Of a stretch of DNA of 64,000 nt, positions 38,080-47,029 are shown one piece after another; the stretch's first letter is position 1, and each line of letters opens with the position of its first letter. A model generated the notes under the pieces. It saw only the letters and a list, made by a program, of their open reading frames with translations. It did no database searches and was not told where the DNA came from. Made by a program: the position numbers and the translations under genes. This DNA comes from Strigamia acuminata (taxonomy: Eukaryota; Arthropoda; Chilopoda; Geophilomorpha; Linotaeniidae): positions 5,831,087 through 5,895,086 of the forward strand of contig OX442314.1 in the NCBI GenBank assembly GCA_949358305.1, read 5' to 3'.

Positions 38080-39690
38080 ATGGTCAAGAAGATACCAATT
38101 AAAAAGCGGCGAATCGTGATTCAGTCGAGCTCTTCAGAGGAAGACAATACGCCCACGGTCAACCCGACCATCGTAACGATCCCGGGAGCACCAAACACTC
38201 CTATTGTGCTCGACCAAAAAGGATGGGACATATTAACCTGGGCCCGAAACAACCCAGATGCTCTCCCAAAGGAAATTCGCCCAAAAACGGCTGTACCCAA
38301 AACAGCGATGGAGGTTACACAAGAAACCTTCATTATACCAAAAAAGGATAGTTTCTCCAAAAGCCATCCGTTACAACCGATCCATAAACCAAGCACGAGT
38401 CGAATGGAAGATTCGTCGACCTCTCATGAGAGAAGTCTGGACGAGATTGTCAAATTAGAAGCGAATCGAAATCCCGAGGGAAACCGCCATCAAGACAACA
38501 AACGTAAACAGCGAGAGTACGTTCATTACGACTCGCCGCCACCCACGACTTCGCGCGAAGTAGTGTATACTCCTAGATATAATACGGCTAGAGGGAAACG
38601 TACGTTTGTGTCCACCAGAGCCCCCAAACTGCAGCCGCTGACTGCTCAACAAAGAGCAGCTAATAAGCAAGAAAAGGCACTACGTCGAAAAGCCGCCTGC
38701 GATCGCGACCTGGAAATGGGAATTCCACACGACAATTTGGAGCTCGCGAAGGGCGAAATACCGTGCCCTTTCTGTTTCGGGGTAGGCTGGATGTCCGGCT
38801 CCGGGACAGGATGCCATTTGGCATCGTGCGGGAATTGTCTCGGAACGAAACGACGATTAAAAATTCAACCTTGGAACCCTAAGTTTGTTTCGTACGTAAT
38901 TAAAGGGTTGTTCGATCCAGAACCCCGAAAATGGGCAACCTGCCACCTTTGTAAAGCTTTATTGTCTAACGATGGTAAAGCTGTATATGAGGATCCTGAA
39001 TTTATGAATTCGCGAAGAACGCCCCTTGGCCTTCAAATGGGTCTGGAAAAAATGCCAAGTATTGTCTGTGTAGATAATGCGACTCAAACGGACGAAGCCG
39101 CACTAGTCCCCATGCCAAACGTTGTGGAACACGGAATTTCGAACGAGTTCTTGATTGAACCTTACCAAGTTCCTCCGAACACCAAGATAGGACAGTTATT
39201 TGTTTGGGAGGTTGAATACTACTACCCCATCGTGGCTCGACTTGCAATTATCATTTCTCGTCAATTAGTTACGGGTCTACCCGATCAAATAACAGTAGGA
39301 TATGTGACCAGGATCATGCAAATGATCTTGAATCCACGTCGCGTTGAGGGCTTCAACATTTTGGAGCATCTTTGGAATCTGCTCGTGGGAAAAATCGCAG
39401 ATGAACTAAAAAACCAAATATGTGAAGGCTGGATTTTGGTTTTGCCCCCGGTGATTGACATCTACGAAGATCTCAAAAAGATGATCAATGAAGAAGACGG
39501 ATTGACTGATCAGCCTGAAGCAGGGGATAAAGCACCCGAGACTCCCATCGCCACGGAAGTTGTTGCGACCACTGCATTTTTCATAGATCGGCAACCGGAA
39601 GAACCTCTTCCCGCCAAGAAACGTGGCAAGGGTTCCTCTTCGAAGGATAGGCAAAAGCCCGCCACGGAGACCGAAAAAGGTCAAGATTAA
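38080..39690 (+). CDS. Gypsy-V ORF3, env-position protein with DnaJ-like zinc motifs
   Basis: 536 residues from ATG 38080. The N-terminus is basic then Ser/acidic (KKIPIKKRR, SSSSEEDN), with disordered Pro/Ser/Thr sequence to about residue 200. Residues about 228-262 hold CPFCFGVG, GTGCHLASCGNCLG: two CxxCxG units like the cysteine-rich domain of DnaJ, then CHLCKALL near 288. A predicted alpha-helical part follows (residues 370-470, including YYYPIVARLAIIIS, FNILEHLWNLLVGKIADEL), and the C-terminus is Lys/Ser rich (KKRGKGSSSKDRQK). There is no signal peptide, clear membrane anchor or cleavage site. I do not recognise the family; nucleic-acid binding or a chaperone-like role is only suggested by the zinc motifs. 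Confidence 0.8.
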   Translation: MVKKIPIKKRRIVIQSSSSEEDNTPTVNPTIVTIPGAPNTPIVLDQKGWDILTWARNNPDALPKEIRPKTAVPKTAMEVTQETFIIPKKDSFSKSHPLQPIHKPSTSRMEDSSTSHERSLDEIVKLEANRNPEGNRHQDNKRKQREYVHYDSPPPTTSREVVYTPRYNTARGKRTFVSTRAPKLQPLTAQQRAANKQEKALRRKAACDRDLEMGIPHDNLELAKGEIPCPFCFGVGWMSGSGTGCHLASCGNCLGTKRRLKIQPWNPKFVSYVIKGLFDPEPRKWATCHLCKALLSNDGKAVYEDPEFMNSRRTPLGLQMGLEKMPSIVCVDNATQTDEAALVPMPNVVEHGISNEFLIEPYQVPPNTKIGQLFVWEVEYYYPIVARLAIIISRQLVTGLPDQITVGYVTRIMQMILNPRRVEGFNILEHLWNLLVGKIADELKNQICEGWILVLPPVIDIYEDLKKMINEEDGLTDQPEAGDKAPETPIATEVVATTAFFIDRQPEEPLPAKKRGKGSSSKDRQKPATETEKGQD

Positions 39691-40052
39691 GCCATGTTCG
39701 AATTTAAAAACAATTAGCAGTTTGTTTGTGTGTTCTGTGATAAAAGAATATAATATGTAACCGAAAATTCTTTAACTAAGATTTTTGTAAGAAGTACTTC
39801 TTCGTTATACGAGAATGACTTCATGTTTATTTTTTTAATAACCAAATTATTTTTATAACCGTCTCTGAAAAGAGAAAATAAAAACATTTTTTGAGCATCC
39901 TAAAGATAAGAACATGTTTATTAAAAACACTCAGGGGCCTTATAAATATTGGAAATAAAATATTTATTAATATGGATGAATTTGACACAAATGATATTCC
40001 TAAAAGAATAACATAAAATATAAGAGTATATGTTTAGTTATTAAGGGGGATG
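39691..40052 (+). other. Gypsy-V 3' untranslated region and polypurine tract
   Basis: AT-rich, no frame. It ends with ttaaggggga at 40041-40050, the plus-strand primer, just before the LTR. Confidence 0.7.
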
Positions 40053-41699
40053 TGTGACAAATTAGCAATAGATGGCGCCACTAGTATTAGCGGCAAATTC
40101 AACCTCGAACTTACTATTTTCCATATAAATAGTTCACAAACATATTATTATGTTGATACGACTAAATGTGATTCACATCGATAATATAAAAATATATTAT
40201 CAATACTTAAGAAGATAAAATAGGCGTTACTGCTTTATCACCGATACATGACGAGAAACACGGTTTCGAAGGTATTTCCGTTCTGTGTATCCATTTCCTG
40301 TCCCCGGTATCCAGTTCCGGTTTGTGCTAAAAAATTAGCATAATCCCAATTTGCATCCCCGTATCCACTTCCTGCGATACGAGATTGGTGGAACTTAATC
40401 CCACCGAGTATAAAACTCCCTGACAACAGGAAGTTAAGTTAGTTCTTGATTTCTGGTTATTTGGTATGTTCCGCATGTCAAATAACTGTTTCTTACTCAG
40501 GGCATGGGCCTACCGGTCCATGCATAGCATGGCTCTGCTGAGCCATGCAACCCCCGTCAACTGAAGGCGAAGTTCGGACTGTTAATGTTTCCGTCAAACG
40601 GTCTTGCCGAGGAGAAAGCCTCCCGCATAAGTATCCTCGTGGTCGGACAATAGAATCACGTGTGATACCAAAGTATTTAGTAACCGTTAGTAGCACTGTT
40701 ACTGAAAGAGATTGACTCCATCACTTGATGGTGCCAAAGCAGTCTGCATGCAAAACATGCAGTTACCGCCAGTAGCACTATGTGTTTGGGAAAGTTATAT
40801 CTCTTCGGTGATGGTGCCAAAGCAGTCTACTTATGAGTAGTATCTCAGGTGATTAATTCTGTTGTGCAGAACTGCGGGCTATATCCCCCTGAATACCAGT
40901 GCCGTCTCTCACCGCACTGTTATTTAGGGCACGCGCGATACTGTTCTGCTCAGCAAGGTGAACTTTGACGGCAATTGTGTGTTGCGATGTTTAACCTTTA
41001 TTATATCCTGTAGTTGATAATAAACCTTAATTGTTTAAACTTGGCAACAAGTTAACAACCGAAGTAAGTCACGAGACTTATTTCATTGTACGACGAATCA
41101 AATTCGTAACAATAAATTGAATACAATTTATTGAGTTAATTTACTAAACTCACAACACCGCGAATTACATATAATTCGCAAGCGGAATCTTGGCGAATAA
41201 ATGACTTCATTTATTCATTACCAATTTCCAACCCTAGTTGTGGCGGTGCACATGAGTCAACCGCACCTCTCGGATCGAGCCAGACAGCATTACACGGACC
41301 ATTACACGATACGAACCAGGAACGCGAAGGAACCAGTTCCACGATTACGAAGCGCCGACGGAAGCCGCGAGGACACAGCCAGCCCGGCTATCTGATGACA
41401 TCTATACTCGGTCGAGCGGGCGTTTTGCCGTTCCCGAACCCCGGATCACCAATGACCGTAATCATATTATTTTAGGGCTGTTTTACAGCCAATTCATGTA
41501 TAGTTTAACTTGTATTTAACTTGCCAAATGTCGGCATTAGAATTTGTATAACTTTTAGATTTGATTCTATTGTTTGACAACAATAAATGTAGTGTTTTGA
41601 GAAACTTGTTGTCTTTATTTTATCTCGTATTATTCACTATTTCACGCGACTTATACCCGGTACTATCATGCGATAGGAGTTGTGGTCGTCACCGTCACA
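40053..41699 (+). repeat. 3' LTR of Gypsy-V
   Basis: 1647 bp, offset 12520 from the 5' copy. Target duplicate ACCG follows at 41700-41703. Confidence 0.95.
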
Positions 41700-41703
41700 A
41701 CCG

Positions 41704-42388
41704 CGACGGTATTTATAGGCGCCATTTTTATAGATGCCATTTGCACGTGCGACCTCGTGCGTACGAATCAAGGTATGATTCAAAATCATAACAATTCGTA
41801 GTAGCGACTTGTGTAGTCGCGCACATGCGCATCGCGCAGAAACATTGCTACGTGATTCGTACGAATATTTGCATCGTGCAACACCATTCATTTGTGCGAT
41901 TGGTATTGTCGCACGTATTACAGATCCCCGATCACGTCGTTGCAACGTGGTATTTCCGTGCTTTGTTAAAAAATTTTCAACGTTTTTATTGTTTTTCGCA
42001 TCTCGTTTCATATCTCCGGTGACATCTCATTCGTAATCACTAATGTGGTTAGTTTTTGGACCACAAATTGGCTGTTGTGTATTCGGCAAAAATAGAATTA
42101 TTTTTTATAAAAACAATCGCTACGTTCAAAAATTAAAATAACAATTTTAGTTTAAGTGTATTTTAAGTTTTAACATGGGTTGAAACAGGAAATGATGTCA
42201 TTTTTGGTTTAAAATTGAAGTAAAACACAAAATATTTTACTTTTTTAATGCAGCCACTGATTTTGGCCAAAAAATATAAGTATTTTGGTCTCAGAGTACC
42301 GAAAATCACAAATTAAGATTACAAAATTACAATGTACACGTTGAGAAGTTTAACTTCTACCATGTGGTCTTAACTTAAGCACACATTA
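41704..42388 (-). other. Intron of locus B between Gypsy-V and the 42.4-kb MITE
   Basis: The first 340 bases are unusually rich in cg dinucleotides and in short inverted motifs (gcgtacgaatca, gattcgtacgaa), perhaps an old repeat. From about 42290 it resembles sequence after the locus C exon at 63930-63990. No gene seen. Confidence 0.5.
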
Positions 42389-42799
42389 GAGAGATTGCGG
42401 GATGCATTTTCCTTTATTTTGTGCCACGTTACACTATTTTAGTGCCATATCGTAAAGGAAAAATCTTTAGTGTATTGTTTTCAACACTAAATTAAAATAT
42501 AGCGCAGCCAATCAAAATTGAGAACACTATATTGTTAGCTCCGCCTATTGGAAATGGCGATTATTTTGTTGTCCCGATCAAACACATCACAGTCATAGGT
42601 ACTTAGGTTGAATGATAAGTGAGGCCCAAAATTGAATTTTAGGCCCAAAACCATACTTTATAGACATAATAATGGAATTTTATGCAGAAATTTGCACATT
42701 TACGTCCCCAAATTGAATTTTTAGGCCCAAAATTACTAACTGTCAGTAGTTGGCTGAAATAGTTTAGTGATAAGGGAAAAATGCATCCCGCAAACTCTC
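42389..42799. mobile_element. 411-bp MITE in intron of locus B
   Basis: Terminal inverted repeats GAGAGATTGCGGGATGCATTTT at left and a near-perfect complement at right, flanked by TA (42387-42388, 42800-42801). Locus C lacks the whole block (63885-63900 joins the two flanks), so this is an insertion after the B/C duplication. No coding capacity. Confidence 0.82.
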
Positions 42800-42953
42800 T
42801 AATCTTTTGTTTTGTGTATAGTTACAAAATTGAAATGTTGAGCATATTCCATATGAAGTGTCAGTTTCGGTCAGAACAGCTGTTTTGTTTGAAAATCCCT
42901 GAACAATTTAAATTAGGATTTATTACTTAAAAAATTAATTTTATTTTTCCTAC

Positions 42954-43460
42954 CTTCATTTTAATGCCAACTATCTCTTTGGCCAAATTGGTCGCTCTCC
43001 AAAGTTCATCCATATCATAACTTGGAATTGCCATCAGACGTTTGACCATGTTTGTACATGCATATGGGGCTGAACTGTAATCAATAGGTCCAGTAGTCTT
43101 GATGTTCTCATAAGTTTTATTCCAAAGCCTGGCCATTTCTTTTGTGTTTCCACTGCAAATCATCAAATTTGGTAACTTGATATCTTCCGATTTAGTCGTT
43201 ACGTCAACAGTCGTAGGATAACTTAAGTAATGCATTATTCTGTCGTACGTCTGATAAGTGAGCATGCATGTACAAAATAGAAGCAAAAACAGCCAACATG
43301 TGTGACGCCTGCTCCAATGATTTCTAGTGTTTATGAAATCATCCAGACCTGTTAAATTACAGTTCGGTTTGCTGGCATCATCTTTCATCATAAGTTGAAT
43401 TGCAGAACGTAGTTTGCTTAATCTTAGCATATTTCTTCTCAACAAGTGATTTTCCTGCAT
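42954..43460 (-). CDS. DEG/ENaC locus B, first coding exon
   Basis: ATG at 43460-43458; 507 nt, 169 codons, ends ATGAAG|GTAGGA in phase 0. The cytoplasmic N-terminus (NCNLTGLDDFINTRNHWSRRH) contains the conserved Gly region before TM1 (CWLFLLLFCTCMLTYQTY), followed by the family's post-TM1 motif (PNLMICSGN) and a helical ectodomain start. It matches the first exon of locus C in length, start and donor. The boundary equals that in unit 2 of B (after DEIW...). Upstream frames to 43517 are open but the C paralogue starts here. Confidence 0.85.
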
Positions 43461-44844
43461 TATATTTCTGCAGTTCCTGTATTTGGGGCCAGACCAGAGC
43501 TGAGTACAGACTTTCAATCAACAATCACCACCTGATGCTTGGACAAATTGTTTTTCAAAATTATATGAGAGCTTGTCTGTTTGGTGTTGTATCCTTGAGC
43601 AAACAAGGCAACTGTGCTCTTTATTTACCGTTAAATACAGAATTGATCCGTGTTTTTATTCCCTAGTAACACCGCATGTAAAACTCATAAAATTATCCAA
43701 GCAGCAAGAATATTGATATAACATTCCATTGATTTAGAAAGTAGCAGTTTACAGTAAGTGTTGGGTCTAACTTCATTAAAAGCTTGTATGTCCCTCCTCT
43801 TGTGCATACAAACCCAAGTAAGATCAGGACCCAAATGAAACTGCCATGCCATGTTTTGAATTGAAAGAATGGGCGCTAAAGACTGAGATCTCTTTATATA
43901 GTCGCAGCAGCGACTTTAAATATTATAATTCTAGAAAGTTTTATTAAAAAAAAGCGGATGGAGTCGGATTAAACTTGATGTTAGTAGATGCAACAAAAGC
44001 ACACCTTGCTATGTTCATTTACATAACGTATTAAATTTTTATTCTTGTGCAGAACAATACAAAGAAGGGATTAAGTCTCCTTTTCTAGGAATTAACATAA
44101 ATGGGTCAAAGAGGTGAATCTACACCTGTGTGGTAGTGGTCAAACATAAAAACTAAAGTATTTCCTTTGGGAACCGTCATGTTCCATGCATTCTGTCCTT
44201 TTCAGACAAACGCCTTCCAGAGACGATGTTATAACGTTACATCATCGAAAACTGATTGCTCAAATTCACTTAGGGGCAGATCTGCAGATGGGGTCGTGGG
44301 ACTTTCTCAGCCCAGAGTCTCTTTGGGAAAAGAATGGGCCGTATCTCATACATCAACGCTAGCATCGATACTACCGTATGTATAAAATTCAGGTTTACGG
44401 CATTAGTACAGTAATTCATACAATGTCATTTATCATGCAAAAAATATAGAGAATGCTGATGATACAGCTTCACAAAAAATCAAGATATTGCATTGCGTAA
44501 TGCAGGTAAGCGAACGTAACAAATGCCGTGCAGAGAAGTTTAGGAGGAGTTCTTGGATCAGTGCGGTGTGCTTGTAGCTTTTTTATTTTTGGGCTGTAAT
44601 TGGAAGGTTTGGAAAGATTGCCATGTGTTTAGCAGACGAAGGCTATCTAAGTATTAGCTCATGGGGTCTACTACCAGCCACTCAACGAGACTGGACAAAT
44701 ATTCAAAAGCGATGCACATATTGCTGTGTAAACACAAATGAAAATAAAGATGACTGATTAATTAAATTAAATTAAATTAAGTGACTAAGAATTACATTTC
44801 TAGAAACTAGTTATTTGTGTTACGTCTATAGGTTAACTTGACTA
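43461..44844. other. Upstream region of locus B
   Basis: The first 60 bases (cagagctgag, ccagaccag) are conserved with the 5' flank of locus C. The rest is AT-rich, with an (aaatt)n stretch at about 44757-44780. I see no other gene. Confidence 0.5.
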
Positions 44845-44849
44845 CAACT

Positions 44850-45033
44850 TAGTATGTATCTTACTAATAACAATTTATGTTGAGGATGGTTGAAATGAAA
44901 GGTCAGTCATATTAGGCTAAGAACTAACAAGTGTTTTATTCGGGTCAAATTACATAGGTGGCGCTGGGGGTACAGCGCCCAAAGCAAACGTGGCGGTCAC
45001 CACACAAAGTATGCAGTGAAGCCGAACACAGCA
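44850..45033 (-). repeat. 3' LTR of Gypsy-Z
   Basis: 184 bp; minus-strand ends TGCTGTG and ATACTA. It includes a perfect hairpin ggcgctg/cagcgcc. A short purine tract (minus AATGGGGAATGA) adjoins at 45034-45045. Confidence 0.9.
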
Positions 45034-45133
45034 TCATTCCCCATTAATGGAACATTAATCAAATCACAAATACAATAATAAAATTCATTCACGATAGACA
45101 ATGTACCAATTCGATTAATAAAAACAAATACAC

Positions 45134-45404
45134 TTAATCACTGTTATTATATCCGTAAAATTGTGTCGGGTTGCGAATACGCTGAGGATGGCGGTACGGC
45201 ACAACAGGAGTATTGACGGGAACAGGAGGAGGTGTAGGAGCTGGAGAAGCATCACGAACGTTTGGGAGGTTGGGTGAATTGGGAGGAGCAACTAGGACTT
45301 GCGGTTGTACGACTGGCGGTGTGTTACCGAGGTTTGAGTCCAAATCGAGAAGAGGAAAATGCGTACGATTTCCTCCCCCCTCCGAAGGCTGAGTGCCTGC
45401 AGTC
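45134..45404 (-). CDS. pol: Gypsy-Z pol, C-terminal tail
   Basis: Pro/Asn-rich tail ending RIRNPTQFYGYNNSD, a common kind of pol C-terminus in this clade. It is in phase with the integrase part at 52038 when Copia-X is left out. The frame ends at 45134. Confidence 0.75.
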
Positions 45405-45700
45405 TGGCCTTTTTGTTCCCCGAGATTAATTTATAGTTGCTTATACTCGATGTTTACTCTAATGTTCGATATTTATCAGTTACTTACTTTGTAAACATCG
45501 TTTTATGAATGGATCAAATGAGATCCTATATTTTGCTTTGTTTAGATTTCGTTTATCGGGTTTTAGTTCTGCCCGATTATGTATCTCGTTTTATCATTGC
45601 CTTTGTTATTACTTGCGTTTTCCTGTTTTCACCACAATGGATGCGAATAAAGCTCCCGATGCTTTTTATCATTTTGCCTCTTATTTTCAACTTTTCCACA
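45405..45700 (+). repeat. 5' LTR of Copia-X
   Basis: Starts tggcctttttgttcc and ends ttttccaca; repeated at 51742-52037. Confidence 0.93.
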
Positions 45701-47029
45701 TGGTAGCAGAGGACTAGAGTGTATTCCATCATTGTGAGTTCGATTTTGCTGTTTTTGGCAGTTGCCAACATCGTTTTCCCCTTGAATTTTCGTCCGGGAC
45801 GTTGCTGCTCGTCGCTGATCGATTGCTCGCTTCTGGACAAAATGGCCGACCTCGTTTCTTCACGCCTGCACACCCGACGATTTTGATCGTTTTTCCGCAA
45901 TTTGCAACGGATTTCAACGCTGCAAATTTTCGTGGATGTTCTGTGGCCTTAGTACAGCTAGTGTGAGTACTTTTTGGAATTTAATTCCGTCGATTTTCGC
46001 CGATGATCACCGCAGACGCGCCCGATCGAGATAAACCGAGTTTGCGATGATTTTCGCCGCCCGATTCGACGTTTCTCACCGTGTTTTCGTCAGTGTGCGA
46101 CTAAGTTCTGCTTATGTTTAGCAGTGTACGTGTTGTACACACAATTGTGAGTGCTTTTCACGGCGTTTTCCGATTTTTTCGAGCCGATTTTCATCGTTTT
46201 TGCGCCGTAAGCCCGTGCGCATTGCGACGTGTCGACATTCATCGAGATTTTCACCGTGTTCAGTGCTTTTGTGTTGTGCCAGGGATTATTGGATTGTATG
46301 CTTGTTTTCACAAGCATTTGTGAGTACTGTCGAGTTTATTTAGTGTGTTTTTGGTCACGTTTCGTCGATTTTTCGTCGTTTTTCCGTGTTCGTTCGCAAT
46401 ACGAACACGAGGCGCCGTGTACGACGATTTTTTGAACTTTTCGACAATTTTCCAGCACACGAACATTTGTGAACTTATTTCTAATGTTTTCATCTATTTT
46501 TCTAGCTGTTTTTCGTTGGATTATTCCCGCACGACGAGTGCGAAGCGGCTGACGATTGCCGAGGATTTTCAACGATTTCGAAGGATTTTCGCACCCCGGT
46601 GTGCGCAACAGAGAATCTCCTGCGAATTTTGTTTAATTCGCCTCTTTTGTTTTCTTATTTTCATATTTTTCGCCTTCCCAGTCGTGAAACTTTGTGAAAC
46701 TTTTGGGGGACCCGGTTTAGGATCCTGGGATTATTTTTGCAAAAGTTTAATTATTTTTGCAGATTTAATTCCTTGCCTTGGTCATTGCACTTTGACCATT
46801 GTATTTATTTTGCCGTGCCCGACAGTGGAGTATCCGGGGGCCACAGGGCCGTTAATTCCCGACAACTCCTAAACGGCCATTGTTTAGACGGGTTAACTAG
46901 TAACCTGTATAGCCCATTCGTTGGATATCCGCCTCGAACATCGTCAACGGTTCCCTTGCGCGTAATTGCATTTTTCTTTGCCACGGTCGACATTTTTCAA
47001 AGTGACACCGCTCTTCATTACCGCTCGAA
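45701..47029 (+). other. Copia-X primer site and 1.3-kb leader
   Basis: TGGTAGCAGAGG (45701-45712) pairs with initiator tRNA-Met. The leader contains donor-like gtgagt at 45734, 45963, 46147 and 46320 and gtgaac at 46469, spaced 229, 184, 173 and 149 bases. Two are preceded by perfect hairpins (46124-46140 and 46298-46317). No long frame is supported by similarity. Confidence 0.7.

Larger units (their letters stand above)
27533..41699 (+). mobile_element. Gypsy-V: complete Ty3/gypsy retrotransposon with long LTRs and a third ORF
   Basis: Two 1647-bp LTRs (one difference noticed, 27602 a versus 40122 c), 4-bp target duplications ACCG (27529-27532, 41700-41703), a tRNA-Gln-type primer site, a polypurine tract ttaaggggga (40041-40050), gag, pol and ORF3. 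Pol is split by a 1026-bp inverted-repeat MITE. Total length is 14.2 kb. It lies in the presumed first intron of locus B, antisense to the channel gene. Confidence 0.95.
24826..43460 (-). other. DEG/ENaC locus B: whole gene span, two channel units in tandem
   Basis: The minus-strand order is: first exon with TM1 (43460-42954); intron holding a MITE and Gypsy-V; ectodomain exons of unit 1; an exon joining unit 1 TM2 to unit 2 TM1; and four further exons of unit 2. Phases fit across all junctions named in the separate entries. That the first exon belongs to the same gene is inferred from orientation, phase and the matching exon boundary in unit 2. An alternative is two overlapping or partly dead genes. 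Confidence 0.6.

Noticed and set aside
38080-39690. Gypsy-V ORF3 as an envelope gene
   Set aside because: The hydrophobic stretches are short and helical rather than a clear anchor, and the N-terminus is basic, not a signal peptide.
41704-42036. Possible small genes in the cg-rich stretch beside Gypsy-V
   Set aside because: Frames on both strands overlap with no recognised similarity; probably intron or an old repeat.
45734-46600. A coding exon in the Copia-X leader (46345-46872 frame)
   Set aside because: Phe-rich low-complexity frame from T-rich DNA; no domain and no link to gag-pol.
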